From positions 1 through 24,799 of the forward strand of contig CAXSDR010000051.1 of the NCBI GenBank assembly GCA_964236445.1: a DNA stretch of 24,799 nucleotides, given 5' to 3'. The notes under the pieces were generated by a model. It had not been told where the DNA came from and searched no databases. It saw only the letters and a program-made list of their open reading frames with translations. Below, piece after piece: positions 17,858 through 24,799 of the stretch (the stretch's first letter is position 1; each line of letters starts with the position of its first letter). The position numbers were made by a program, and so were the translations under genes. This stretch comes from CAXSDR01 sp964236445 (GTDB lineage: Bacteria > Actinomycetota > Actinomycetes > Motilibacterales > Motilibacteraceae).

Positions 17858-20176
17858 GTGGGAGCCCGACGTCCAGCAGCGCTGCGCGGCGGCGTCGCCC
17901 TGCTGGTGCTCGCCGCCGTCGTGCCCGGGGCCGCGGGGACGACGAGGGCGTACGCCGGTGAGCAGGGGGCGTCGCCTGTGGATCTCGCCGGTGTCCTGCC
18001 CGACGCCGTCCTGGCCGATCTCAGCGCGAGCGAGACCCGTGCGGTCGACACCGCGCTCGCCTCCCCCGCCGCGGTCGCGTCGGTTCCCGTGGCCCTGATG
18101 TCGACCGAGCGAGGTCGGCTCGTGGTGACCCGCCTCGAGGCGCTGCCCGCGCGGGCCCGCGCGTTGGCAGCCGTGCTCGCGGACCAGCCCTCCGTCGAGG
18201 CGGCCGACGTGGACACCACCGTGCGCGCGACCGGGACCGTCGTCGATCCCTATGCGGGCTACCAGTGGCCCTTGGCGCGGCTGCAGAGCCGCGGTGTCTG
18301 GTCGACGGTTCGGGCAGCGCGCGACCCGGTCGGCTCGCTGCCTGTCATCGCGGTCATCGACACCGGACTGCAGGGGGACCACCCCGACCTGCAGGGGCTC
18401 AGCGTGGCCGGCTACGACTTCGTCGACGCCGGGGCGACTGCACCGGGGGCGTCGATCGACCCGCACGGGCACGGCACCCACGTCAGCGGCATCATCGGCG
18501 CGACGGTCGAGAACGGTGTGGGCGTCGCCGGTCTGCTGCCAGATGCGCGCATCATGCCCGTGCGTGTGCTCGACGCCTCGGGCGTCGGTGACAGCTCGAC
18601 CGTGGCCCAGGGCATGGTGTGGGCGGTCGACCACGGCGCCGAGGTCCTCAGCATGAGCCTTGGCGGCGATGCGTCGACGCTCATGCAGAGTGCCGCTGAC
18701 TACGCCGAGGCGCACGGGGTGCTCGTGGTCGCCGCGGCCGGCAACGACGGCGCAGGGGCCGATGCGGTGTCCTATCCCTGCGCGTACCCCACCGTGCTGT
18801 GCGTCGGAGCGACGACGCAGACCGACGAGATCGCACCGTTCTCCACGCACGGGGCGCAGGTCGACATCGCAGCGCCGGGCGACAACGTGCTGTCGACCTA
18901 CCGCGGGTCCAACTATGTCTACATGTCAGGCACGTCGATGGCCACGCCGTACGCCGCCGCGGCGGCCGCGTTCGCGTGGTCGGGGCATCGCGGCTGGTCC
19001 CCGTCGCAGCTACGCGACCGCCTGACCGCGACGGCGGACGACCTGGGCGCACCGGGACGGGACGACTTCTTCGGGGCAGGTCTCGTCGACCCGCTCGCTG
19101 CGTTCTCCGCAGCCGCGGTCGCGCCACCTTCGACGCCCTCCTCGTTCAGCGCGACGTTGACGGGGCAGTCGGTCACCTTCATCTGGGGAACGGCATTTCG
19201 GGCAACCGGATTCACCGTTCGCGCTTCGGTAGACGGCGCCGCCGCAACGGATGTCCTGACGACGTCGGCGACCACTGCGGGCACCACCGTGCAAGCCGGG
19301 TCGTCCTACGCCTTCACACTCGTCGCGACGAACGAGGGAGGCAGCTCCCCGGCACTGACGCAGCTGATCGCTGTGCGGCCCTCCGCGCCCGCCGTGACCG
19401 GAACGGGGCCGCTCACCTGGTCCCCCGTCCCGGGCGCCACGTCGTACGCCGTGTGGCGTGACGGTGAGCCGACGCCGCTCGCGACGGTCAGCGATTCGTC
19501 GTACGCGCCGTCGGTCCCGCCGGGCATCACCCACGTCTTCGCGGTCACGGCCGCCGGCCCGACCGGCGTCTCCGACGCCTCGAACGACGTGACCGTGAGC
19601 AGCGCCGCGATCATGTCCCCCTCCCCCGCTGCGGCGCCCACCGCGGCACCAGGCGCCGTCACCGCCGCTGCCGTCGACACCGTGCTGATCGACGCGCCGA
19701 GGCGGCTCCTCTTCGGCAGCAGTGCCGTCGTGTCCGCGCGCACACTGGGCGGCGGGCTGCCGACGCTGGGCGTCGTCGGGCCGTGCTCGCTCGTGGGCCG
19801 GCTGGTCCGGGCCAGGCGTGGCACGGGGGTGTGCACGCTCACGGCGAAGTCTCCCGCTTCGCCGACGTTCCGGGGAGCAACCGCGTCGGTCACCGTGACG
19901 TTGGCGCGCGCCCACGACAGCGTGACGGTGCAGCACACCGGCCGCCTGGCGAAGAGCACCGGGGTCACGGTGCGGCTGCGAGCCCGATCGGGAGGACACG
20001 TCGGTGTCGTCACGACCGGACCCTGCACGTTGCGCAAGGGCGTGCTACGGACGCGTGGGTCGAGGGGAGCCTGCGTTCTGCGCATCACCACGGCGGGATC
20101 GCGCAACTGGGAGCCCGTGGTGCTGCTGCAGGTCTTCGCTGTCACAGCCGAACGGACGAAGCCCTCACGACGCTAG
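17858..20176 (+). CDS. Secreted subtilisin-like serine protease (S8) with FN3-like and Cys-paired repeats
   Basis: The 772-residue protein starts at GTG 17858 with a Sec signal peptide: RRPAALR, then a hydrophobic stretch at 11-23, with likely cleavage near AYA (33). A propeptide-like region spans about 34-130. The S8 triad is Asp168 (VIDTG), His205 (HGHGTHVSG) and Ser360 (GTSMATP), with oxyanion Asn296. Cys308 and Cys315 may form a disulphide. Two FN3-like parts cover about 425-505 and 508-580, then a Pro/Ala linker. Two repeats follow at about 637-683 and 717-762, each with a Gly-Pro-Cys pair spaced 16 residues (Cys643/659 and Cys723/739). There is no LPxTG or C-terminal TM, so it is probably released or wall-associated. 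Codon use matches its neighbours. Confidence 0.92.
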   Translation: MGARRPAALRGGVALLVLAAVVPGAAGTTRAYAGEQGASPVDLAGVLPDAVLADLSASETRAVDTALASPAAVASVPVALMSTERGRLVVTRLEALPARARALAAVLADQPSVEAADVDTTVRATGTVVDPYAGYQWPLARLQSRGVWSTVRAARDPVGSLPVIAVIDTGLQGDHPDLQGLSVAGYDFVDAGATAPGASIDPHGHGTHVSGIIGATVENGVGVAGLLPDARIMPVRVLDASGVGDSSTVAQGMVWAVDHGAEVLSMSLGGDASTLMQSAADYAEAHGVLVVAAAGNDGAGADAVSYPCAYPTVLCVGATTQTDEIAPFSTHGAQVDIAAPGDNVLSTYRGSNYVYMSGTSMATPYAAAAAAFAWSGHRGWSPSQLRDRLTATADDLGAPGRDDFFGAGLVDPLAAFSAAAVAPPSTPSSFSATLTGQSVTFIWGTAFRATGFTVRASVDGAAATDVLTTSATTAGTTVQAGSSYAFTLVATNEGGSSPALTQLIAVRPSAPAVTGTGPLTWSPVPGATSYAVWRDGEPTPLATVSDSSYAPSVPPGITHVFAVTAAGPTGVSDASNDVTVSSAAIMSPSPAAAPTAAPGAVTAAAVDTVLIDAPRRLLFGSSAVVSARTLGGGLPTLGVVGPCSLVGRLVRARRGTGVCTLTAKSPASPTFRGATASVTVTLARAHDSVTVQHTGRLAKSTGVTVRLRARSGGHVGVVTTGPCTLRKGVLRTRGSRGACVLRITTAGSRNWEPVVLLQVFAVTAERTKPSRR

Positions 20177-20203
20177 CGCCGCGGTCGCAGTGCCCGCACC
20201 CCC

Positions 20204-20232
20204 TTGACACATCGCTGCACCTGAGGTGATGT
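20204..20232 (+). promoter_or_regulatory. Promoter of the glucodextranase gene
   Basis: A consensus -35 TTGACA (20204-20209) is followed after exactly 17 bases by TGATGT (20227-20232), which matches the -10 consensus at four of six positions. A perfect palindrome, CACCTGAGGTG (20218-20228), lies in the spacer and overlaps the -10, a position suited to a repressor. The start codon is 102 bases further on, leaving a long leader. Confidence 0.6.
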
Positions 20233-20252
20233 GGCAAGCACCACTCGGGCCG

Positions 20253-20303
20253 GCGTCGGTCAGGAACAGTCGGGCACAGACAGGAATGGTCACGGACCGA
20301 CGC
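20253..20303 (+). repeat. Inverted repeat in the glucodextranase leader
   Basis: GCGTCGGTC (20253-20261) and GACCGACGC (20295-20303) form a perfect 9-base inverted repeat with a 33-base loop that itself contains two CAGGAA words. It lies in the predicted leader between the promoter and the GGAGG ribosome site. It may fold as a stem or act as an operator. It does not match any riboswitch class I know. Confidence 0.4.
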
Positions 20304-20334
20304 GGTCTGCGCCTTCCGTCCCCGGAGGTCCGAC

Positions 20335-23300
20335 ATGTTCCTCGCACGCACCCGCCGAGCACGCGTAGGTCGTCGCGCGACCCTCGCCGCCTCAGCCACC
20401 GCAGCACTGCTGGCCGGAATGCTGGGCGCGCCGACCACGGCGGCAGCAGCTCGGACCGCACCGCCGCCGGCCCCCGCGGCGCCGGGTGCACCAGGGACGC
20501 TGTCGCACTTCGGTCTGGCCCGCAAAGACTGTGTCGGAACCGCACGCAACACCCAGAGCAAGGTCTGGTTCACGCTGGCGGGCGGCGTTCTGAGCGACGT
20601 CTACTACCCCACGGTCGACACCACCGACGTCGAGACGCTTCAGCTCGTCGTGACGGACGGATCTTCTTTCACAGACCTGCAGTCGCGTGACATGACCTAC
20701 ACCGTGCAGCGGCTCGACGCGAGCGGGATGACGTGCCGGGTGACGAGCACAGCGAAGAACGGGCGCTACTCGATCGTCACGGACTATGTCACGGACCCCT
20801 GGCGCAGCAGTGTCGTCATGCGAACCCGGCTTCGGCCGTCAGCGGGCACGCAGGCGCTCAAGCTGTTCGTACGCTTCGATCCGACCGTCAACGGCAACGG
20901 CGGCGGGGGTGTCGGCAACGGCGGTCCGGACGACGCCGTCGTCGACCGCTCGCACCGCACGCTGATCCCGGTGGCGAGCGACGTCACGACGGCGACGAAC
21001 GCCGCCAACCGCACCTACGCGCAGCCGGTCTTCGCCGCTCTCAGCGCCGATCGGCCCTTCAAGGCGGTCAGCAACGGCTATGCGGGAACCGTCAGCGACG
21101 GGCTGAGGACGCTCGACGCAACACACGGGCTCGACAGCCGCTTCGAGACCGCCCTGCACGGCAACGTCGTGCAGACAGCCGAGATCAGCACCGGACGCAA
21201 CGGAGAGGCGACCCTCGCCCTGGGCTTCGGACACTCGCAGCCGAACGCCGTGGCAACGTCCTACCGGAGTGCGCACCAGAGCTTTCCCACGACGTACGAA
21301 CGATATGTGTCGGGCTGGCGCGACTACGACCGCAGGCTCAACGAGCCGCCGGTCGCAGGAATCCCCGGGTCGAGCCGAGAGTCGCTCCCGGCCGCCTACT
21401 ACCTCGACGCGAACGTCCTGAAGGCCAGTGAGGACAAGACTTTCCCCGGCGCGGTCGTCGCATCGCTCGCCAGCCCATGGGGCCAGGCAGTGAGCGCCGG
21501 CGATCCGGCCAACACCTACTTCGGCTCCTACCGCGAGGTGTTCGCACGCGACCTCTACGAGACGTTCACGGGACTGCTGGCCAGTGGCGACGTTGCCACG
21601 GCGAAGGCCACCGTCAGGTTCCTCTTCGACCGACAGCAGCAGGCCGACGGCAGCTTTCCGCGCAACTCTCTTCTCAACGGCATGGCCGCGCCCGACAGCT
21701 TCGGCGTGCAGCTCGACGAGGTGGCCTACCCCATCCTGATGGCGCGCACGGTGAATCTCACCGACGCGACGTTCTACCGCACCCACCTCAAGCGAGCAGC
21801 GGACTTCCTCGTGGCCCACGGGCCCGCGGTCGGCTCGGAGCGCTGGGAGGAGCAGGCCGGCTACTCGCCCTCCACCATCGCGGCAGAGATCGCGGGCCTC
21901 GTTGCGGCAGGTGCCGTCGCTGACCTCAATGACGACCGCGCGGACGCCCGCGTCTACCGTGCCGCAGCGGATTCCTACCAGCGACAGATCAAGTCCTGGA
22001 CGGTCACGACGAACGGCCCGCTGAGCACCGAACCCTATTTCCTACGTCTCACGAAGGACGGCGACCCCGACGCCGGCACCACCTACAACGCCGGCAACGG
22101 TGGCCCGGATGCCGACCAACGCGCCGTGATCGACCAGGGCTTCCTCGAGCTGACCCGCCTCGGCATCCTTCCTGTCGACGACCCCGACGTTCTCCGGTCC
22201 CTGGTCGTGGTCGACAGCGTGCTGCGCCGCACGACGAACACCGGTGACGGTTTCTACCGCTATGGGACGGGCGCGCCCGGCACCGAGGACGGCTATGGCG
22301 ACTGCAATGTCGCGGACTCGACCGACTGCACGGTGCAGGGCAAGCCATGGGCGGGTGACTGCGGCTCCCAGGCGCAGAACAAGGGGTCCGGACATCTGTG
22401 GCCCGCATTGAGCGGCGAACGCGGCGAGAGCGAGCTCGCGCGCGGCAACGTGTCGACCGCAGCAGCCCTGTGGGCGGCCATGGCAGGAAGTGCGTCCGGG
22501 ATCGGTCTCATCCCCGAGCAGACCTGGGAGGACGCAGACCTGGCGCCGTCGCCGTGGGGCACAGCTCCGGAGTGCGCCTCCATCGGTTTCGTGAACGGCA
22601 AGCCGGCGGGCAGTGCGTCACCGCTGACGTGGTCGGCCGCACAGTTCGTACGCCTCGCCCACGACCTGCGTGAGGGAAGGCTCACCGATACGCCGGCCGA
22701 CACCGTCCGTCGCTATCTCGACCACACGCAGACGGTGGTTCCCGTCGTCGTGACCTCACCCGCGGAGAACGCCCTCTCGACGGGATCGACGACGGTCACC
22801 GGCACGACAGCGCCGAAGGCGACGGTCGACGTCACAGCGACGAACGTCGACATCGCCGGTGCATCGACAACTGCGACGACGACGGCTGACGCCACCGGCG
22901 CCTTCTCGGTCACCGTCACGATCCCGGCGGGAACCACCAGGATCACGGTGGCAGCGACGGGCGTCGATGGCAGCACGGGCCTCGCGCAGCGCACCGTCGT
23001 CTATGACGTGGTTCCCGGGGCGCTGCTGCTCGATGTCGCCGATCCTGACGGAGATGACAACGGCCCCGGCACCTACGCCTACCCGACGTCCGCGGACTTC
23101 CACCCGGGCGCGTACGACCTGCAGCGCTTCCAGGTCTACGACTCCGGCGCCGACGCCGTGACCTTCCGCGTGCAGACGCGCGACCTGTCACAGACCTTCG
23201 GGAGCGCCCTCGGTGCACAGCTCGTCGACGTCTACGCGTACGCGCCCGGCGGCGGACCGACGTCGACCGCCGCGTCCTATCCCGGCCGCAACTACGCGAT

Positions 23301-23730
23301 CGAGCCCTCCTCGGCGTGGAACCGGCTCATCGAGGTGCAGGGCTTCGGGCAGCGGTTCGTCGACGCAGCGGGCACAACGGTCGGGTCGGTGCAGATCAGG
23401 GCCAACGAGGTGACGCGCTACCTCACGTTCACGGTCTCGAAAGCGGCCCTCGGTGGCACTCCCGGTGCGGGCTGGTCGTTCGTGGTCGTGCTGACCGGCC
23501 AGGACGGGTTCAGCTCGGACCAGGCGCGCGGCTTCACCCAGCCCGCGCAGGGCTACCAGTTCGGGCTGTGCACCGACGCGGCGGTCGCGGCTGCGAACCC
23601 GATCTGCGCGATCGACCCGGCCGCGGCTCCCAAGGCCATGGACGTGCTGACGCCGATGGGGGTCAGCCAGGCGGCGGAGCTCGACCCGACGAGCCCGCCG
23701 GTCACGATCGCGGGAGTGCACCTCGCCTAG
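20335..23730 (+). CDS. Secreted GH15 glucodextranase/glucoamylase
   Basis: The 1131-residue exo-acting enzyme releases glucose from the non-reducing ends of alpha-glucans. It has a signal peptide (1 to about 39, RRARVGRR then a hydrophobic stretch, AAAAR cleavage), Glucodextran_N-type domain N (about 54-325), a GH15 (alpha/alpha)6 barrel (about 345-785), a beta-sandwich domain B (about 802-895) and glucodextranase-type domain C (about 897-1090). This is the Arthrobacter glucodextranase layout. The likely general acid is Glu505 or Glu506 in RWEEQ-GYSPST, and the general base Glu728 in IPEQTW. It could favour alpha-1,6-linked dextran or act on starch; the domain set favours glucodextranase. ATG 20335 has GGAGG 7 bases ahead. 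An IS element begins at its TAG stop codon (23728-23730), leaving the frame intact. Confidence 0.93.
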   Translation: MFLARTRRARVGRRATLAASATAALLAGMLGAPTTAAAARTAPPPAPAAPGAPGTLSHFGLARKDCVGTARNTQSKVWFTLAGGVLSDVYYPTVDTTDVETLQLVVTDGSSFTDLQSRDMTYTVQRLDASGMTCRVTSTAKNGRYSIVTDYVTDPWRSSVVMRTRLRPSAGTQALKLFVRFDPTVNGNGGGGVGNGGPDDAVVDRSHRTLIPVASDVTTATNAANRTYAQPVFAALSADRPFKAVSNGYAGTVSDGLRTLDATHGLDSRFETALHGNVVQTAEISTGRNGEATLALGFGHSQPNAVATSYRSAHQSFPTTYERYVSGWRDYDRRLNEPPVAGIPGSSRESLPAAYYLDANVLKASEDKTFPGAVVASLASPWGQAVSAGDPANTYFGSYREVFARDLYETFTGLLASGDVATAKATVRFLFDRQQQADGSFPRNSLLNGMAAPDSFGVQLDEVAYPILMARTVNLTDATFYRTHLKRAADFLVAHGPAVGSERWEEQAGYSPSTIAAEIAGLVAAGAVADLNDDRADARVYRAAADSYQRQIKSWTVTTNGPLSTEPYFLRLTKDGDPDAGTTYNAGNGGPDADQRAVIDQGFLELTRLGILPVDDPDVLRSLVVVDSVLRRTTNTGDGFYRYGTGAPGTEDGYGDCNVADSTDCTVQGKPWAGDCGSQAQNKGSGHLWPALSGERGESELARGNVSTAAALWAAMAGSASGIGLIPEQTWEDADLAPSPWGTAPECASIGFVNGKPAGSASPLTWSAAQFVRLAHDLREGRLTDTPADTVRRYLDHTQTVVPVVVTSPAENALSTGSTTVTGTTAPKATVDVTATNVDIAGASTTATTTADATGAFSVTVTIPAGTTRITVAATGVDGSTGLAQRTVVYDVVPGALLLDVADPDGDDNGPGTYAYPTSADFHPGAYDLQRFQVYDSGADAVTFRVQTRDLSQTFGSALGAQLVDVYAYAPGGGPTSTAASYPGRNYAIEPSSAWNRLIEVQGFGQRFVDAAGTTVGSVQIRANEVTRYLTFTVSKAALGGTPGAGWSFVVVLTGQDGFSSDQARGFTQPAQGYQFGLCTDAAVAAANPICAIDPAAAPKAMDVLTPMGVSQAAELDPTSPPVTIAGVHLA

Positions 23731-23747
23731 GGCGTGTCTCCCGGATC
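23731..23747 (+). repeat. Left terminal inverted repeat of the IS
   Basis: GGCGTGTCTCCCGGATC matches the reverse complement of the right end at 15 of 17 positions, with mismatches at positions 2 and 11. It begins directly after the CTAG duplication. Confidence 0.85.
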
Positions 23748-23777
23748 TAGGGGCATTCGTGTTCCAGGCTGGGTTCT

Positions 23778-24257
23778 ATGGTCAGGGTTGGTGTGTTGAG
23801 TGATGAGGCGTGGTCGCGGATCGAGCCGTTGTTGCCGTCCTCGCAGGGGTTGCGGGGTGGGCGGTGGCGTGATCACCGGCAGGTGATCGAGGCGATCGCG
23901 TGGAAGTACCGGACCGGGGCGCCGTGGCGGGACTTGCCCGAGGAGTGCGGGCCGTTCCAGACGGTGTGGAAGCGGCACAACCGCTGGTCCAAGGACGGCA
24001 CCTACGAGCGGCTGCTGAGCGCGGTGCAGGCTGAAGCCGACGCCGCGGGCGGGTTGGACTGGATGGCGAGCGTGGACTCCACGGTCGTGCGCGCGCATCA
24101 GCACGCAGCGGGCGCGCGTCGTGCTGCGGACCCGTCGCCGGATTTCGCCGTCACCGGTGAGCAAGTGCCCGGCGTCGGCAAGGATCGCGACAGTCGCGAC
24201 AGCCCGGCGAGCGAGGTGGACGACTCTGCTGTCCTCACGGGGGGCTTCGTCGAATGA
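23778..24257 (+). CDS. IS5-family transposase, N-terminal frame (OrfA)
   Basis: The 159-residue frame holds the IS5-type N-terminal domain (LSDEAWSRIEPLLPS, 'GGRWRDHRQVIEAIAWKYRTGAPWRDLPE', 'FQTVWKRHNRWSKDGTYERLL') and the first catalytic Asp100 in 'SVDSTVVRAHQHAAGAR'. It then runs out of family-like sequence and stops at TGA 24255-24257, before the rest of the DDE domain, which continues in the +1 frame. Alone it cannot be an active transposase. A run of six G (24239-24244) lies eleven bases before the stop and is the most obvious slip or indel point. Two-frame organisation is common in IS427-type IS5 elements, so this may be programmed frameshifting rather than decay. Confidence 0.85.
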   Translation: MVRVGVLSDEAWSRIEPLLPSSQGLRGGRWRDHRQVIEAIAWKYRTGAPWRDLPEECGPFQTVWKRHNRWSKDGTYERLLSAVQAEADAAGGLDWMASVDSTVVRAHQHAAGARRAADPSPDFAVTGEQVPGVGKDRDSRDSPASEVDDSAVLTGGFVE

Positions 24258-24780
24258 CAACAATTTCGAGGCGGTGCGCGCAAATCGGGCACGGCAGGCG
24301 ATCGGCCGGTCCCGGGGCGGGCTGAGCACCAAGCTCCACGCCCTGGTCGATGGGAACGGTCGACCGCTGGCGTTGGTGCTGACCGCCGGGCAAGCTGGGG
24401 ACAACCCACAGTTGGAGCCGTTGCTCGCCAAGGTCCGGGTAGCGCGGCCCGGCCCGGGCCGGCCGCGGTGCCGGCCCGACCGGGTCCTCGCGGACAAGGC
24501 GTACTCCCATCCCTCGACCAGGGCGATGCTGACCCGACGAGGGATCGCGATGACCAGCCCTGAGCGTTCAGACCAGATCGCCCGCCGCCGAACCCGAGGC
24601 TCGGCCGGGGGAAGGCCCCCCGCGTTCGACGCCGAGCTCTACAAGGAGCGCAACGTCGTCGAGCGGTACTTCAACCGGATCAAGCAGTGGCGAGGCATCG
24701 CCACCCGATACGACAAGAAGGCCTTGAACTACCGGGGAGGAGTGCTCCTCGCCGGCATCATCGACTGGACCAAAACATGA
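24121..24780 (+). CDS. IS5-family transposase, C-terminal frame (OrfB)
   Basis: The frame, open from 24019 and with its first start codon (GTG) at 24121, carries the rest of the DDE transposase. It has 'AIGRSRGGLSTKLHALVDG' (60-78), the second Asp125 in 'VLADKAYSHPSTR', and Glu181 in 'ERNVVERYFNRIKQWRGIATRYDK', the Y-x2-R-x3-E region. The first about 45 residues, before 'SSNDNNFEAV', look non-family, so the true protein is probably OrfA continued into this frame near 24239-24257 rather than separately started. There is no Shine-Dalgarno at 24121. All three acidic residues are present across the two frames, so a fused product could be active. Confidence 0.8.
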   Translation: MLRTRRRISPSPVSKCPASARIATVATARRARWTTLLSSRGASSNDNNFEAVRANRARQAIGRSRGGLSTKLHALVDGNGRPLALVLTAGQAGDNPQLEPLLAKVRVARPGPGRPRCRPDRVLADKAYSHPSTRAMLTRRGIAMTSPERSDQIARRRTRGSAGGRPPAFDAELYKERNVVERYFNRIKQWRGIATRYDKKALNYRGGVLLAGIIDWTKT

Positions 24781-24795
24781 TCCGAGAGACACGGC
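24779..24795 (-). repeat. Right terminal inverted repeat of the IS
   Basis: GATCCGAGAGACACGGC is the imperfect inverse of the left end (15 of 17). It overlaps the last two bases of the transposase stop codon TGA (24778-24780), so coding reaches the very end of the element. Confidence 0.85.
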
Positions 24796-24799
24796 CTAG

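Larger units (their letters stand above)
23727..24799 (+). mobile_element. IS5-family insertion sequence with CTAG target duplication
   Basis: The element spans about 23731-24795 (1065 bp), with CTAG directly repeated outside it at 23727-23730 and 24796-24799. The terminal inverted repeats match at 15 of 17 positions. It carries two overlapping transposase frames on the plus strand. The TA-containing four-base duplication and two-frame layout suit the IS427-type subgroup of IS5. The left duplication copy contains the stop codon of the upstream glucodextranase gene. The window ends exactly on the right copy. Confidence 0.85.

Overview
The window looks like chromosomal DNA from a high-GC Gram-positive actinobacterium. 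Evidence is the very GC-rich third codon positions, the long open shadow frames opposite real genes, GTG starts, and actinobacterial protein types: a DUF3516 Ski2-like helicase, a large HrpA, paired DivIVA/Scy-like coiled-coil proteins and an Arthrobacter-type glucodextranase. I cannot name the genus; Micrococcales would fit. No rRNA, tRNA or CRISPR array was seen.

Layout. (1) 1-2207 is an accessory-looking minus-strand block. It holds a serine recombinase with a long cysteine-bearing tail, a small membrane-anchored protein with a HEPN-like R-x4-H motif, and a 49-codon remnant resembling a DUF6650 N-terminus. A 382-bp non-coding stretch rich in inverted repeats lies in front of the recombinase. 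(2) 2208-3664 holds a Nudix hydrolase and a short-chain dehydrogenase, divergently oriented. (3) 3683-6407 is a two-gene minus-strand unit of long coiled-coil proteins, probably cell-pole or cytoskeletal. It is divergent from a Dps ferritin (6639-7211). (4) 7280-12107 holds the HrpA RNA helicase followed by a DUF72 protein. (5) 12254-15179 is a compact minus-strand run of four genes: universal stress protein, PHP metallohydrolase, stand-alone UVR-motif protein and APH-fold phosphotransferase. It ends in a clear hairpin. (6) 15286-17793 is a Ski2-like helicase, divergent from the stress protein across a nested palindrome. (7) 17858-23730 encodes two secreted proteins: a subtilisin-family protease with FN3-like and paired-cysteine C-terminal repeats, and a four-domain GH15 glucodextranase/glucoamylase behind a good -35/-10 promoter. 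(8) 23731-24795 is an IS5-family insertion sequence with terminal inverted repeats and a flanking CTAG duplication. Its left copy contains the stop codon of the glucodextranase gene, and the window ends on the right copy.

Most of the window is housekeeping or stress and RNA metabolism. The parts most worth a second look are the recombinase/HEPN block with its repeat-rich upstream region, the USP-PHP-UVR-APH operon, the two-protein coiled-coil unit, and the IS with its frame switch. I found no clear evidence of a wholly new system; the recombinase block is the best candidate.
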